Shown: piece after piece, positions 1 through 9,261 of the stretch | Position numbering within the stretch: the stretch's first letter is position 1 | How the letters are laid out: each line of letters opens with the position of its first letter | Source of the DNA: Natronosporangium hydrolyticum | GTDB lineage: Bacteria; Actinomycetota; Actinomycetes; Mycobacteriales; Micromonosporaceae | Length of the DNA: 64,000 bases | Assembly: GCF_016925615.1 (NCBI RefSeq) | Contig: NZ_CP070499.1 | Span: 4,712,001 to 4,776,000 of the forward strand | Direction: 5' to 3' | The notes under the pieces: generated by a model | What the model was told of the DNA's origin: nothing | Databases searched by the model: none | Seen by the model: the letters and a program-made list of their open reading frames with translations, nothing else | Position numbers and translations under genes: made by a program

Positions 1-2842
1 GTGACACACTGTGGTCGCGCCGCACCCAGGTCGGCCGGTCGCTCCCGTCGGGTCGGGTCAACGGCAGCTGCGGGCCTTCCGGAAGTTCGTCGATCCGGTC
101 CAACCAGTAGCTTCGTGCCTGCTGGTATTCTTCCTCATCGCGTTTGCCAAGCCAGCTTTGGACAACGTCGCGGAAGGTCAGTCGTAATGGGGCCAGCTTC
201 TCCCCCTCATACAACCGGCGCCAATCGTCGAAGAAGAGCCGCACACTCGCGACATCGGCGATCAACAGGTCAATGCTGACGTGTAACCGGGCGGCGCCGC
301 CGGACAATCGGGAGACCCGCACCTGCCAGAGTGGGAACTCGTGCACCGGGCGTACCTCGTGGGACATGTCCTCCCGGATTCGCGCTAGCTCGGTCGACAC
401 CTCCGCTGCGGATCCGGCCACGTCGGTCACCACCATCGGCACCGGAGTCGCCTCCGACATCGGCAGCACCCTTTGTTCGCCATCGTCGGTGATCACTGCC
501 CGCAGCATGTCGTGGCGGTCCACCAGCTCCACCAACGCCGCGTACAGGCGCTCCTGGTCCAAGGATTCAGTATCGATCTCTAGGTACAGGTGGGTACCGA
601 CACGGCCGAGGTCGTATCCGTCAGCTCGCCCTACCAGGTAGGCGTGTTGCAAGTCGGTCAACGGAAACGGGTGGTAACGCTGCTCCAGGTCGGCGCTCTG
701 GATCGCCGTCGCGTGACTTACGGTCTCAGCCTCGGAATGTCGCGCCGGCGGATAGTCCGCCGGCGCTACCTCCTTCGACTCGAAGCCGTTGGAGATATGC
801 TCGGCAAGCTCGGCGACGGATGCACGAAGGAAGGTCGAGACCGGTATCAGCACCCCGGTATCGCGCTCTAGGGCTCCCCGCAACTCCATCGCCCGTAGCG
901 ACTCAAGCCCCAACCCAGCGAGTGGGGTCTCCTCCGGGACCTCACTGATTGCCACGCCCAGCATCGAGGCGAGGCGGCGCCGCAGGTCCGCGGAGATGAT
1001 CACTGGCCGGATCAGGTTGTCCACTGAACCCAGCACCACGCTGAGCGTGGCCGTCGCGGTCGGCGTTTCGACATCACCGATCGGTGTTGCCATCGCCGAC
1101 GCTGCCAGTGCGGTTACCTTCCCGGCCAGGTAGCGGTCCCGGCATGCGCCCCTCTGCACCTTGCCGCTCACCGTCTTCGACACCTCGTTGGGTGGGACGA
1201 CGAGCACCTCGTGAACCTCCACCTGATGCTCATTAGTGATCGCGGATCGAATCTCGGTGGCGAGGCTCGTCAGACTGTCCGAGAACGCCTCCGGGTCTAA
1301 TATCGACTGGAGGACGATCAACTTCTCGCCCTCTTCACTGTCAATTGAGAACGCCGCCGCCGGGGCACCTGCCAAGGCTTGGTGAACCCGCTCGCTGGTC
1401 AGCTCCACATCCTGGGGATAGATGTTGCGGCCGCGGATGATAATGAGCTCCTTGTGCCGGCCGCACAGCACGAGCTCGTTGCCAAAGAAGAACCCGAGAT
1501 CGCCGGTACGCACGAAGGGCCCCGAGCCATCGGCCAACCGGGCCCGAAAAGTCGCATCGGATAGCTGTTCGCGCCGCCAGTATCCCTGACAGGTGATCGG
1601 ACCCCCGACCCACACCTCACCGACCTGCCTCTCCGCGACTGGGGCATGGGTGTCCGGGTCCACCACGACCACCTCACAGTGTGGTCCCGTAAGTCCTACT
1701 CCGACCAGGCTGAGCCGCCGGTGATGGGAATCCGGCAGCACTTCAGCGCGTCCCCTCTCGAGCTCTGCTGCATCGACATGCAGCACCGTCGGTGAGGGAT
1801 CCGCGTGCCGAGCGGTGATGAACAGCATCGTCTCAGTCATGCCGAAGCCCGGGGTCATCGCCTCGGCACGGAATCCGTAAGGCGCGTATGCCGCGGTAAA
1901 CCGCTCTATTGTAGATGGGCGAATGCGCTCTGCGGCGTTCATCGTGGTATGCCAGCCAGCGAGGTCGAGGCCTGATCGCTGTGACTCCGGGATACGGTCC
2001 ACGCAGCGATCGAAGGCGAAGTTCGGGGCGCAGGAGAGGACCGGGCCGGGAGTAGCGGAGATGGCTCGCAACCACCGAGCCGGATCGGCTATGAAGTCCT
2101 CCGGAGTCAGGAAGGTCGCCTCGCCTCCCAGGTACTGCGACAGCATCAGATGACCGGCGATACCCAAGGCATGGTAGGGCGAGATCCAGCTGACAACGTT
2201 GGTTCCCGATGAGAGCTGACCCAGTTGCTGCATCTGCGCCAGCTGAAACATGAGGTTGGCGTGGCTAACCATCACTCCCTTGGGAGCCCCCGTGGAACCG
2301 GAGGTGTACTGCAGTAGCGCGAGGTTCTCACCGGGGATCGACTCCGCGACACATGCGTCGCTGGCGGTCGGGTCCAGCGTGTCGATGGTCAACCATGGCG
2401 CCGAACCTGCGAGCTGTCCCGTTACGTCGTCAAGTTGTTGCCGGATCGCCTCAACCGTCACTACTGCCGAGACCTCCGCGTTCGCGGCGATCTGCATCGC
2501 CCGTTCGGTACGCGGGTCACTTGGACCATCCACTGGAGGAGGGCACGCCACCACCACAGCTCCACGGTAGAGAGTACCGAAGGTACCTACCAGGAAGTCG
2601 AGCCCGGGCGGAAGCAGCACCAGGACACGATCTTGGGGTTTGACCCGCTCGGCCAGCGACGCAGCCAGCGCGCGGGCCCGCAGGTCCAGCTCACCCCGGG
2701 TGTAGACAGCTTCGGAGGTCTCGCCGCCACCTGGATAGGACAAGAACCGAAAGGCGTTTCGCGCTGGGTCGCTAGCAGCGTTGGCTCGCAAAACATCGAC
2801 GAAGGTGCCGTCGAGCTGCCCTACGGCGACTGGGTCGGTCAT
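1..2842 (-). CDS. FAAL-ACP-heterocyclization (Cy) assembly-line enzyme, C-terminus outside window
   Basis: The first 947 codons are present; the gene leaves through the left edge. Residues about 1-590 are a fatty-acyl-AMP ligase: the AMP-binding loop reads YTSGSTGAPKGV, and GRHKELIIIRGRNIYP is the hinge and C-terminal subdomain. An acyl carrier domain follows near residue 640 (GLGLESLRAMEL, Ser for 4'-phosphopantetheine). From about 725 a condensation-superfamily domain begins with PFPLTDLQHAYLVGR, and it carries DLLIADVAS. This matches DxxxxDxxS of heterocyclization domains rather than HHxxxDG of ordinary condensation domains. Family knowledge says FAALs load an acyl-adenylate onto an ACP and Cy domains make thiazoline or oxazoline from Cys, Ser or Thr. 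A fatty or aryl starter joined to a heterocycle is an inference. The ATG at 2842 has AGGAG 5 bases upstream. Confidence 0.85.
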   Translation of the reverse strand, partial: MTDPVAVGQLDGTFVDVLRANAASDPARNAFRFLSYPGGGETSEAVYTRGELDLRARALAASLAERVKPQDRVLVLLPPGLDFLVGTFGTLYRGAVVVACPPPVDGPSDPRTERAMQIAANAEVSAVVTVEAIRQQLDDVTGQLAGSAPWLTIDTLDPTASDACVAESIPGENLALLQYTSGSTGAPKGVMVSHANLMFQLAQMQQLGQLSSGTNVVSWISPYHALGIAGHLMLSQYLGGEATFLTPEDFIADPARWLRAISATPGPVLSCAPNFAFDRCVDRIPESQRSGLDLAGWHTTMNAAERIRPSTIERFTAAYAPYGFRAEAMTPGFGMTETMLFITARHADPSPTVLHVDAAELERGRAEVLPDSHHRRLSLVGVGLTGPHCEVVVVDPDTHAPVAERQVGEVWVGGPITCQGYWRREQLSDATFRARLADGSGPFVRTGDLGFFFGNELVLCGRHKELIIIRGRNIYPQDVELTSERVHQALAGAPAAAFSIDSEEGEKLIVLQSILDPEAFSDSLTSLATEIRSAITNEHQVEVHEVLVVPPNEVSKTVSGKVQRGACRDRYLAGKVTALAASAMATPIGDVETPTATATLSVVLGSVDNLIRPVIISADLRRRLASMLGVAISEVPEETPLAGLGLESLRAMELRGALERDTGVLIPVSTFLRASVAELAEHISNGFESKEVAPADYPPARHSEAETVSHATAIQSADLEQRYHPFPLTDLQHAYLVGRADGYDLGRVGTHLYLEIDTESLDQERLYAALVELVDRHDMLRAVITDDGEQRVLPMSEATPVPMVVTDVAGSAAEVSTELARIREDMSHEVRPVHEFPLWQVRVSRLSGGAARLHVSIDLLIADVASVRLFFDDWRRLYEGEKLAPLRLTFRDVVQSWLGKRDEEEYQQARSYWLDRIDELPEGPQLPLTRPDGSDRPTWVRRDHSVS

Positions 2843-3040
2843 CTGCGCTCCTGCTCTTGACGGTGTACACCGCGCCCGGTCACGCGGAGCTAGCGAGTTC
2901 GCTGCCTTTAGCCTGCCGAGGGAGCGGCTGAGAAACGCCCCTCGACCGGGGGCTCCGCCCAGTCACCGTCCTGAACGAGCAAGACGGGGTACCCGTTTGG
3001 TCACCTGCCTAGACAGGGTGCCCGGGTGATCCCGACGCCC

Positions 3041-3805
3041 CTACCGAAGACGGGTCCGGGCCTGCCACAGGTCAGGGAAGAACCGGTCGTCTCGCCGGGA
3101 ACGGAGGTATCCAACCCCAGTGGAACCCCCGGTGCCGGGTTGGTGACCGATAATGCGCTCGACCACCACCGCGTGCCGCACCCGCCACATCACCCAGGCT
3201 TCGTCATGATCAAGCAATGCTTCGGCGAGCTCGGTCAGCTCCCAGGACCTGTGATCGCAGGTGACGACGTCCGCCGGCTCCGCGAAACCCCGTCGCCGCA
3301 CCAGCTTGCGGTACGCATCCCAGAGCGTTGGCTCTTGCCGCCTCCGTCGTACTCGGGGCTGGCTGGCCACCGTCGTCGGGAGGTGCCGCCCCACCAGCCC
3401 TGAGAGCAGCTCAATCTCCCGGAACCTGGTCGACTCCAATCCGCTGGCGGTACCCAGGCTGGGGCGCAGACCTGCGAACTGCTGAGGGCTAATGGTCGTC
3501 AGGGTGTCCAACTGCGCCAGCAACAGCCGATCCACCGCTACGACTCGTCGGAGCCGGTACTGGGCGGCTTCGACCCGCTCCGCCAGCAAGTCGTCGCGCG
3601 CCTGCTCCAGCTCGTGGAGGAGCAGCTCAAACCAGAGCTCGAACGCTTGGTGTGCCATGACGAAGAACCGACCATCGGGATGATCTGGCACCTGCTGACA
3701 GGCGGCGAAGAGCTCGTCCAGGTGCAGGAACTCTTCGTACGAGCCGGAGTGGCTGGTGCCAGTGGCTACCACATGACCGTTCCCAGCTGCTGTTTCGCCA
3801 TTCAT
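3041..3805 (-). CDS. Tryptophan 2,3-dioxygenase
   Basis: 254 residues. SYEEFLHLDELFAACQ near the N-terminus, MAHQAFELWFELLLHEL (distal His region) and RVRHAVVVERIIGHQPGTGG near the C-terminus (proximal haem His and substrate loop) are family hallmarks. The enzyme opens the indole ring of L-tryptophan to N-formylkynurenine using haem and O2. It is somewhat shorter than typical bacterial homologues (about 280). ATG 3805 is preceded by GAGGAG, but 16 bases away; an in-frame GTG ten codons upstream (3835) is an alternative start. No kynureninase or formamidase is visible nearby. Its place 200 bp upstream of the FAAL-Cy enzyme, on the same strand, suggests a kynurenine- or anthranilate-type building block for that pathway (inference). 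Confidence 0.9.
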   Translation of the reverse strand: MNGETAAGNGHVVATGTSHSGSYEEFLHLDELFAACQQVPDHPDGRFFVMAHQAFELWFELLLHELEQARDDLLAERVEAAQYRLRRVVAVDRLLLAQLDTLTTISPQQFAGLRPSLGTASGLESTRFREIELLSGLVGRHLPTTVASQPRVRRRRQEPTLWDAYRKLVRRRGFAEPADVVTCDHRSWELTELAEALLDHDEAWVMWRVRHAVVVERIIGHQPGTGGSTGVGYLRSRRDDRFFPDLWQARTRLR

Positions 3806-4072
3806 GCTGCCATTGTGGCCGCTCCTCGTCACCCTGACAGTGCCGATCCGAGGAGCACGCACAGGCACGGCCAAGCACCCGCTGGGGCACCTGACCAGAT
3901 CGCCTGACCCAACCGAACGGAGGATTCTTGCCTGCCACTCGATCGTCCGGCAATACCCGATCGGGCACCTCATCCACGCTGCCCTACCCTCGCTGATCTT
4001 GGCTAGCGTGAGCCGAAGCGACCAGCTCGATGTCCACCAACTGGTGTCCTCGCATGAATGGCGGTGGTTCCG

Positions 4073-4855
4073 ATGACGGCAGCCCAACGGTTCGACGCAC
4101 CACCGCATTGGGCTGGTAGTGGGGATTTGCAGATATTGGTGGCGGTGGGTGATGAGCTGATTCGGTGTGGGGTTAGCCAGTTGTTGTCGGGCTTGTCGAT
4201 GGTTGGTTCGGTGGTGGAGTGTTCGGGGGTGGAGGGGGCGGTTTCGTTGTTGGGGGTGCGGGATTTTGATGTGGTGTTGGTGTCGGTGAGTGGTGGGGTG
4301 GAGGGGGTTGGTGAGGTTGTGGGGGTGGCGGGTGAGCGGGGTGCGTCGTCGTTGTTGTTGTTGCGGTCTGCGGAGGATGGGTTGACGTCGGAGTGGTGTG
4401 GTCTGGGTGCGGATGGGTTTTTGTTGGAGGCGGGTTTGAGTCGTGCGGTGTTGTTGGAGGCTTTGCAGAAGTTGCGGCAGGGGGATATGCCGATGCCGGG
4501 GGTTTTGGCGCGGCGGATGCTTGATGAGCTGCACGGTCGGGGCCGCGGTCAGAGTCGGGAGGGTTCGTCTTTTTTGTTGACGCCGCGGGAGCGGCAGGCA
4601 TTGGTGTTGTTGGCGGAGGGGTTGAGTAATAAGCAAATCGCTCGCCGGTTGGGGATTTCCGAGCACGGGGCGAAGCGGCATGTGGGGAATGTGCTGGCGA
4701 AGCTTAATTGTCCGAATCGGACGGTTGCGGTGGCGGTGGCGTTGCATCATGGCTTGCTGGCGGATGGGGAGAAGGATGCGCCGACGAGTTCGTCGGTGGT
4801 GGGTGAGCGGCGTCGGTTGGCGTCGCGGTCGAATGTTCGCCGTCGCACGATGTGA
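4073..4855 (+). CDS. LuxR-family regulator with pseudo-receiver domain, left copy
   Basis: About 260 residues. The C-terminal HTH is clear (LTPRERQALVLLAEGLSNKQ, then IARRLGISEHGAKRHVGNVL). The N-terminal 120 residues have a receiver fold pattern but not its chemistry. The phospho-acceptor position reads VVLVSVSGG where DLRMPG-like sequence is expected, and the usual Lys is Glu in GADGFLLEAG. It therefore probably acts without phosphorylation. From codon 11 onward it is identical to the minus-strand copy at 10978-11751; only the first residues differ because the inverted repeat starts at 4103. ATG 4073 has only a weak GGTGG upstream, and an in-frame ATG lies at 4058. It is divergent from the dioxygenase gene and 12 bp before the aminotransferase gene. 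Codons are rich in G and T at third positions, unlike flanking genes. Confidence 0.8.
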   Translation: MTAAQRFDAPPHWAGSGDLQILVAVGDELIRCGVSQLLSGLSMVGSVVECSGVEGAVSLLGVRDFDVVLVSVSGGVEGVGEVVGVAGERGASSLLLLRSAEDGLTSEWCGLGADGFLLEAGLSRAVLLEALQKLRQGDMPMPGVLARRMLDELHGRGRGQSREGSSFLLTPRERQALVLLAEGLSNKQIARRLGISEHGAKRHVGNVLAKLNCPNRTVAVAVALHHGLLADGEKDAPTSSSVVGERRRLASRSNVRRRTM

Positions 4856-5760
4856 GGAGTGTGCGTGATGTCCGATGCCAAGGTGTGGATGGATGGGTCG
4901 TTGGTTGATTGGGATGCGGCGTCGGTGCATGTGAGTGCGCATGGGCTGCATTATGGGATTGGTTTTTTTGAGGGGGTGAGATGTTTTGCGACGCCGTCTG
5001 GTCCGGCGATCTTCCGTTTGACGGATCATCTGCAACGGTTGGTTCGGTCGGCGGCGACGTACTTGGTGGCGTTGCCGTATGGGGTGGAGGAGTTGGCGGA
5101 GGCGTGTCGGAGTGTGGTCCGGGCGAATGGGTTCGCAGATTGTTATCTGCGGCCGGTGGTTTTTTTGGGGGCGGGTGAGAGTCCGTTGGCGGCGCCGTAT
5201 CATGTGGCGGTTATTGGGTCGACGCATGGCCCGTTGGTGGGGGCTCCGAAGGAGGGGGGTGTGGCGGCCAAGGTGGTGAGTTTTCACCGGGTGCCGTCGA
5301 CGGTCATTCCTCCGGCTGCGAAAGCGACGGGTCAGTATTTGAATTCGTATCTGGCGCAGATGGAGGCGTTGACGTGTGGGTTTGATGAGGCGATTTTGTT
5401 GAATACCCAGGGGGAGGTGACTGATGGGTGGGCTCATAATTTGTTTGTGGTGCGGGATGGGGTGTTGATGACACCGCCGTTGTCGGCGGGGGCGTTGGCG
5501 GGGGTGGTGCGGGACACGGTGATGGTGTTGGCGGGGGAGTTGGGGGTCGAGTGTCGGGTGGAGCCGTTGACACGGACGGATCTTTACCATGCTGATGAGT
5601 GTTTCTTGACGGGTACTGCGGCGGGGGTTGTGCCGGTGGTGAGTGTGGATCGTAGGGTGGTGGGTGGTGGTGTGCCGGGGGCGGTAACGGAACGGTTGGT
5701 GGAGCGGTTCGGGGATGTTGTTTCGGGTCGGTCGACGGACCATCAGCAATGGCGCGAACC
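4103..5760 (+). repeat. Left arm of a 1,658-bp inverted repeat
   Basis: Pairs with 10073-11730 on the other strand: paired coordinates always sum to 15,833, so there is no insertion or deletion. Translations of several overlapping frames match residue for residue. The first mismatches just outside are at 4102 and 5761. The arm covers the luxR-like gene from codon 11 and the aminotransferase gene up to its last conserved residues (WREP). Confidence 0.95.
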
Positions 5761-6991
5761 GGTCGAGATTCTGCCCGCGGAGCCGCCCAGCTCGTCACCC
5801 GACCAGCAACTCACCAATTATCGCGTCGCGCTGCGCACTGCGATGGCCGGCATCACCGACGAGGCCGTCGCTCGCTGGGAGGCAACCGGACACACCCCTC
5901 GCCAGGCCATCGTTGACCTCGCCAACCACGGCGCCTTCGAAGCGCGCTGGCACCATGGCGCCACCGGTGGACTTCGATACCTCACCGCAATGGCCGAGGA
6001 GACCAGCCAGGCATGTGGTGGACTAGCGCTGGCTGCGATGGGCCACAGCGAGGTCTTCGTCGGCAGCCTCCATTGGCTGGGTGAGACCGAACGCCAGCGG
6101 CTGCTTCTCCAACAAGCACTCGCTGGCGAAGCCATCGGGTGCTTTGGCGCCACCGAGGCTCAGGGCGGCTCAGATCTCTCCGGCCTCCAAACCACCGCCG
6201 TTCGGGACGGCGGCGGTTGGCGCCTGTCCGGACACAAGAAGTATGTCTCGAACCTCGGCACCGCCACCCACATTCTTGTGCTCGGCCGGACCCAGGGCAG
6301 CAGACCTCGCGATCTGTCCCTGTTCCTGGTCCCCACCAACGCGCCGGGTATCCGAATTGTCGGCTTCTACGACACCGTTGGACTACGCTCATGTGACGTT
6401 GGTGCTATCGAGTTCGAGGACGCGCCGCTTCCTGGTGACGCGCTCCTTGGTCAAGAAGGAATCGGCCTGGCGTACGCCAGCCGGCTGCTACAGTTTGAGC
6501 GACTGTCGATATGTGCCCAGCTCCTGACCGCTGGCAGGTTAGCGCTACAGCTCACCAGCGCCTATGCCCGACACCGGGTGACCGGCGGGGAGAAGTTGAT
6601 CGATAAGCAGGTGGTCCGGCACAGGCTGGCGCGGGCACACGCCGACCTCTCTGTCGCCACCGCCGGTCTTGAGGTATTGGTCCAGCGGGGCAGCCGCGAG
6701 GAGCCCTTCGCACACGAGGTCGCCGGCCTCAAACTCGTGGTCTCCGATCTGGTCGAACGGGTAACCGATGACTGCCTGCAGATTTTCGGCGCTCGTGGTT
6801 ACACCACTGGCTTTCCCCTCCAGCGCTGGTGGCGGGATGTTCGGCTCGCCCGTATCGGCGGAGGCGCCGACGAGGTCTTGACCGAAGCGCTCGCTGGTCG
6901 GCTACGGCAGCCTGATCAGCACTTCGATTCCATGATCGAGCGGCTCGTTGCTGCGGACGTGCCGGACCGGCCAGCTAATCACGGCGCTTGA
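4868..6991 (+). CDS. Class IV aminotransferase fused in frame to an acyl-CoA dehydrogenase
   Basis: About 707 residues. Residues 1-297 are a branched-chain-aminotransferase-like PLP enzyme: AHGLHYGIGFFEGVR, the catalytic Lys in AAKATGQYLNSYLAQ, and FLTGTAAGVVPV. Residues about 300-707 are an acyl-CoA dehydrogenase: GCFGATEAQGGSDLSGL, SGHKKYVSNLG, and a C-terminal IFGARGYTTGFPLQRWWRDV. Glu in LLQFERL fits the isovaleryl-CoA-dehydrogenase-type base; the C-terminal site reads IGGGADE with no Glu at the MCAD position. The join falls at base 5760, the exact end of the inverted repeat, and codon choice changes there from T/G-ending to C/G-ending. The dehydrogenase part has no convincing start of its own, so it probably lost its 5' end in the rearrangement. 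GAGGAG sits 8-13 bases before ATG 4868; GTG 4859 is an unlikely alternative. It is convergent with the AMP ligase gene, 13 bp away. Confidence 0.85.
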   Translation: MSDAKVWMDGSLVDWDAASVHVSAHGLHYGIGFFEGVRCFATPSGPAIFRLTDHLQRLVRSAATYLVALPYGVEELAEACRSVVRANGFADCYLRPVVFLGAGESPLAAPYHVAVIGSTHGPLVGAPKEGGVAAKVVSFHRVPSTVIPPAAKATGQYLNSYLAQMEALTCGFDEAILLNTQGEVTDGWAHNLFVVRDGVLMTPPLSAGALAGVVRDTVMVLAGELGVECRVEPLTRTDLYHADECFLTGTAAGVVPVVSVDRRVVGGGVPGAVTERLVERFGDVVSGRSTDHQQWREPVEILPAEPPSSSPDQQLTNYRVALRTAMAGITDEAVARWEATGHTPRQAIVDLANHGAFEARWHHGATGGLRYLTAMAEETSQACGGLALAAMGHSEVFVGSLHWLGETERQRLLLQQALAGEAIGCFGATEAQGGSDLSGLQTTAVRDGGGWRLSGHKKYVSNLGTATHILVLGRTQGSRPRDLSLFLVPTNAPGIRIVGFYDTVGLRSCDVGAIEFEDAPLPGDALLGQEGIGLAYASRLLQFERLSICAQLLTAGRLALQLTSAYARHRVTGGEKLIDKQVVRHRLARAHADLSVATAGLEVLVQRGSREEPFAHEVAGLKLVVSDLVERVTDDCLQIFGARGYTTGFPLQRWWRDVRLARIGGGADEVLTEALAGRLRQPDQHFDSMIERLVAADVPDRPANHGA

Positions 6992-7004
6992 CGTCTACCG
7001 GCCT

Positions 7005-8624
7005 TCAGGACACCGAGCCGTATATCCGGCGTGGCGGTAACTCATCGCCCAGGACCATAGACCGTAGCTCGGGACGGCGGGGCTTGCCGGAGGATGTCCT
7101 GGGAATGACGCCGGACTGGACCACGACTAGCGGAGTTGGCCGAATGCCGGCCTCGTCGGCCACCGCCGCCCGCACCCGGCGCGCCAACTCTTCGGCCCGC
7201 GGCCGCTCCCGCGGTGAGACCTCCAAGACCAGCCCGAACGACTCTCCCGCCTCCTCACGGGAGTGCTTGAAGGCAGCGCATCCGACGACATAGGGCGCTC
7301 CGATGGTGTTCGCCAGCGCCTCGATGTCCTCGGCGAACACGTTGTGCCCTGCGACGGAAGCTACCTCGCCACGGCGGCCGATTACGTAGATCTCACCGTC
7401 CTGTATGAAACCGGCGTCGTCGGTGTCGAATGGGCGCGCTGGTTGCGCTTCGAACCCTCGCTCTGTCCAGTAGCCGGCGAACAACCAATCACCGTCGATC
7501 AATAGGGATCCCGGTCCGGGACCGGTTGGTTCCTTCACCGAGAGTAGGCTGCCGGGCAGCGGCGGGCCGAGCGAAACGTGGCCGTTAGTACCCTGTCGGG
7601 GGCCATTTCCGATGACTGTGGCCGAGGCTCCGACCGTCCCCTCCGCTAGTCCGTAGGCAGGAGAGATCGCCTGCCACGGAAAGTTGAACGCGCCAGCGGT
7701 CTCCTGGAAGGCCGTGAGATCCGGCCACAGCACACGTTCGGCGGCGTTGAGACACAAGCGCATACGGGACAGGTCCAGGCCGGCCGGGTACGCGGCGCGG
7801 GCGGCCAGCCGAAAGGCGAAGTTCGGGGCACCGCTGATCGTTGCCCCCTCGGCAGCGAGCATCGTCAGCCACCGTGCCGGATTGAGGACAAAGGCCCGGG
7901 GTTCAGTGTGCACCTGGGGTACCCGGCTGTAGAGTGCTGCCCCGAAGAAGCAGACAAAGCCAAGATCGTGGTAGAGCGGAAGCCAGGTAGCCGTACAGTC
8001 GACTGCCGGGTCCATTTCCAGGGTTCCGCTAATCATGCGAATGTGTCCGGCGAAGGCCTCCCGGCTGATCGCGACCCCCTTCGGAGCGCCCCTGCTCCCG
8101 GATGTGAATTGTACGAGCGCTATGTCCGGAATTGGGGGTATGGGGTCTACGACGGAGTCGTCGCCGGCCAGGGATTCGATCCGCAAGGACTGCAGGCCTG
8201 GAATTGCGACGGCAGCCGCCGAGGTCAGGTGGTGCCGGCAGCCCATTGCAGTCAGGACCGCGCCGATCCGTTCGACATATGGGGCCTGCTGATCGCGGCG
8301 CGGGGCCGGAGGCAGCGACACCAGGGTTGCGCCGGCGGACCAGACTCCGAGCGCAGCCGTGACCGCCTCGAGGTCGTTGGTGATCGTGACCGCAACCGAG
8401 TCGCCGGCGCGCACCCCCTGTGCGCGGAGGCGACTCCCGGCGGTGGCTACGATTCGGGCTAGCTTGTCGTACGTCACCGTGGTCCGTGCGCCATCAGTAG
8501 CGACGAAGCTCACGGTCTGCTCCGAGCCAAAGGGGCGGATTACCTCCTCCAACGAGAGTGCTTGCGTCGTTTGGTAACCCGTGGGCCATTCAGCCAACTG
8601 CTGACCGAGACCAACCTGCGACAT
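7005..8624 (-). CDS. Stand-alone fatty-acyl-AMP ligase / acyl-ACP ligase
   Basis: 539 residues of the ANL superfamily. The phosphate-binding loop is FTSGSRGAPKGVAIS; TWLPLYHDLGFVCFF, SPAYGLAEGTVGAS and GEIYVIGRRGEVASVAG are typical of FAALs, as is the C-terminal lysine motif RTSSGKPRRPEL. FAALs make an acyl-adenylate and pass it to an ACP. Here the partner is likely the free ACP at 9262-9504, the first gene of the same minus-strand run (ACP, di-iron protein, ligase). I chose ATG 8624, with GAAGG 9 bases upstream; ATG 8633 abuts the ribosome site. The substrate (fatty, aryl or amino acid) cannot be read from the sequence. Confidence 0.88.
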   Translation of the reverse strand: MSQVGLGQQLAEWPTGYQTTQALSLEEVIRPFGSEQTVSFVATDGARTTVTYDKLARIVATAGSRLRAQGVRAGDSVAVTITNDLEAVTAALGVWSAGATLVSLPPAPRRDQQAPYVERIGAVLTAMGCRHHLTSAAAVAIPGLQSLRIESLAGDDSVVDPIPPIPDIALVQFTSGSRGAPKGVAISREAFAGHIRMISGTLEMDPAVDCTATWLPLYHDLGFVCFFGAALYSRVPQVHTEPRAFVLNPARWLTMLAAEGATISGAPNFAFRLAARAAYPAGLDLSRMRLCLNAAERVLWPDLTAFQETAGAFNFPWQAISPAYGLAEGTVGASATVIGNGPRQGTNGHVSLGPPLPGSLLSVKEPTGPGPGSLLIDGDWLFAGYWTERGFEAQPARPFDTDDAGFIQDGEIYVIGRRGEVASVAGHNVFAEDIEALANTIGAPYVVGCAAFKHSREEAGESFGLVLEVSPRERPRAEELARRVRAAVADEAGIRPTPLVVVQSGVIPRTSSGKPRRPELRSMVLGDELPPRRIYGSVS

Positions 8625-8712
8625 ACGTGCCATCCTTCTTTGCCCAGACTGCCACGGCCGGCACTCCCGGCTCGGTCAGCACCGACTCTCCCGTCCACAA
8701 GCCGTCGGTCTC

Positions 8713-9258
8713 CTACACCGGGGCGTTCGACTCCAGCTCCTCGATCGCTAGAGCATCGGCATGTTCGGCTCGTTCGATGAGCTGGTGCACCCCTTTGTCC
8801 TCTTTCGCCTGCTCCCGCAGCGCGTCCTCAATGTATGACACGTGCCACTGCTCGTCACGAATGATTGCCTTCATCGGACGCCGGATTGCCTTCGGCAAAC
8901 CTTGCTGGTCGACGTGGATTTCGTATTCCGATAGACCACGCCGCTCCGATACCAGGGTTAGGGCAAGCATGTCGTTCAAGGTCTTTGGGATTCCGTAGTG
9001 AGCAGCGAGAACTGCCTGATAGGGCTCGTCGACGTCGACTACCTCGCCGTTGAACTCCTCGATGGCACGGGTCCACAGCCATGCGTGAACTGCCTCATCG
9101 CGCAGGTGACGCGAAAGATCTGTGCGCAGTCTCGTGGTGTTCGCCAACCTCTGCATCCGCATGATGGCGCCCGCACCATGAACCTCGGCTGCACGGTAGT
9201 GGTTGAGAATCCACACCGGATCCTCTGGGTCGATGTGGCGGCCAGATCGCGTGATCAT
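8713..9258 (-). CDS. Ferritin-like di-iron protein, putative oxygenase/desaturase
   Basis: 181 residues, all helical in appearance. Candidate iron ligands are Glu25 (AAEVHGAG), Glu55 and His58 (RDEAVHAW), a Glu in the third helix, and Glu/His in RDEQWHVSYIED. This is the E, ExxH, E, ExxH order of ferritin-like carboxylate di-iron proteins. AGGAGG 8 bases before ATG 9258 lies inside the end of the ACP gene, so the two are translated together. Lying between an ACP and an acyl-AMP ligase, it probably oxidises, desaturates or N-oxygenates an ACP-bound substrate (inference). It is too short for plant-type acyl-ACP desaturases and lacks membrane segments, so it is not a membrane desaturase. The exact reaction is unknown. 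Confidence 0.75.
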   Translation of the reverse strand: MITRSGRHIDPEDPVWILNHYRAAEVHGAGAIMRMQRLANTTRLRTDLSRHLRDEAVHAWLWTRAIEEFNGEVVDVDEPYQAVLAAHYGIPKTLNDMLALTLVSERRGLSEYEIHVDQQGLPKAIRRPMKAIIRDEQWHVSYIEDALREQAKEDKGVHQLIERAEHADALAIEELESNAPV

Positions 9259-9261
9259 CGT

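Noticed and set aside
3041-5749. A 902-codon open frame on the minus strand
   Set aside because: Only the last 254 codons are a protein (the tryptophan dioxygenase). The rest is an Arg/His/Pro-rich shadow of the luxR and aminotransferase genes, mirrored exactly in the right arm.
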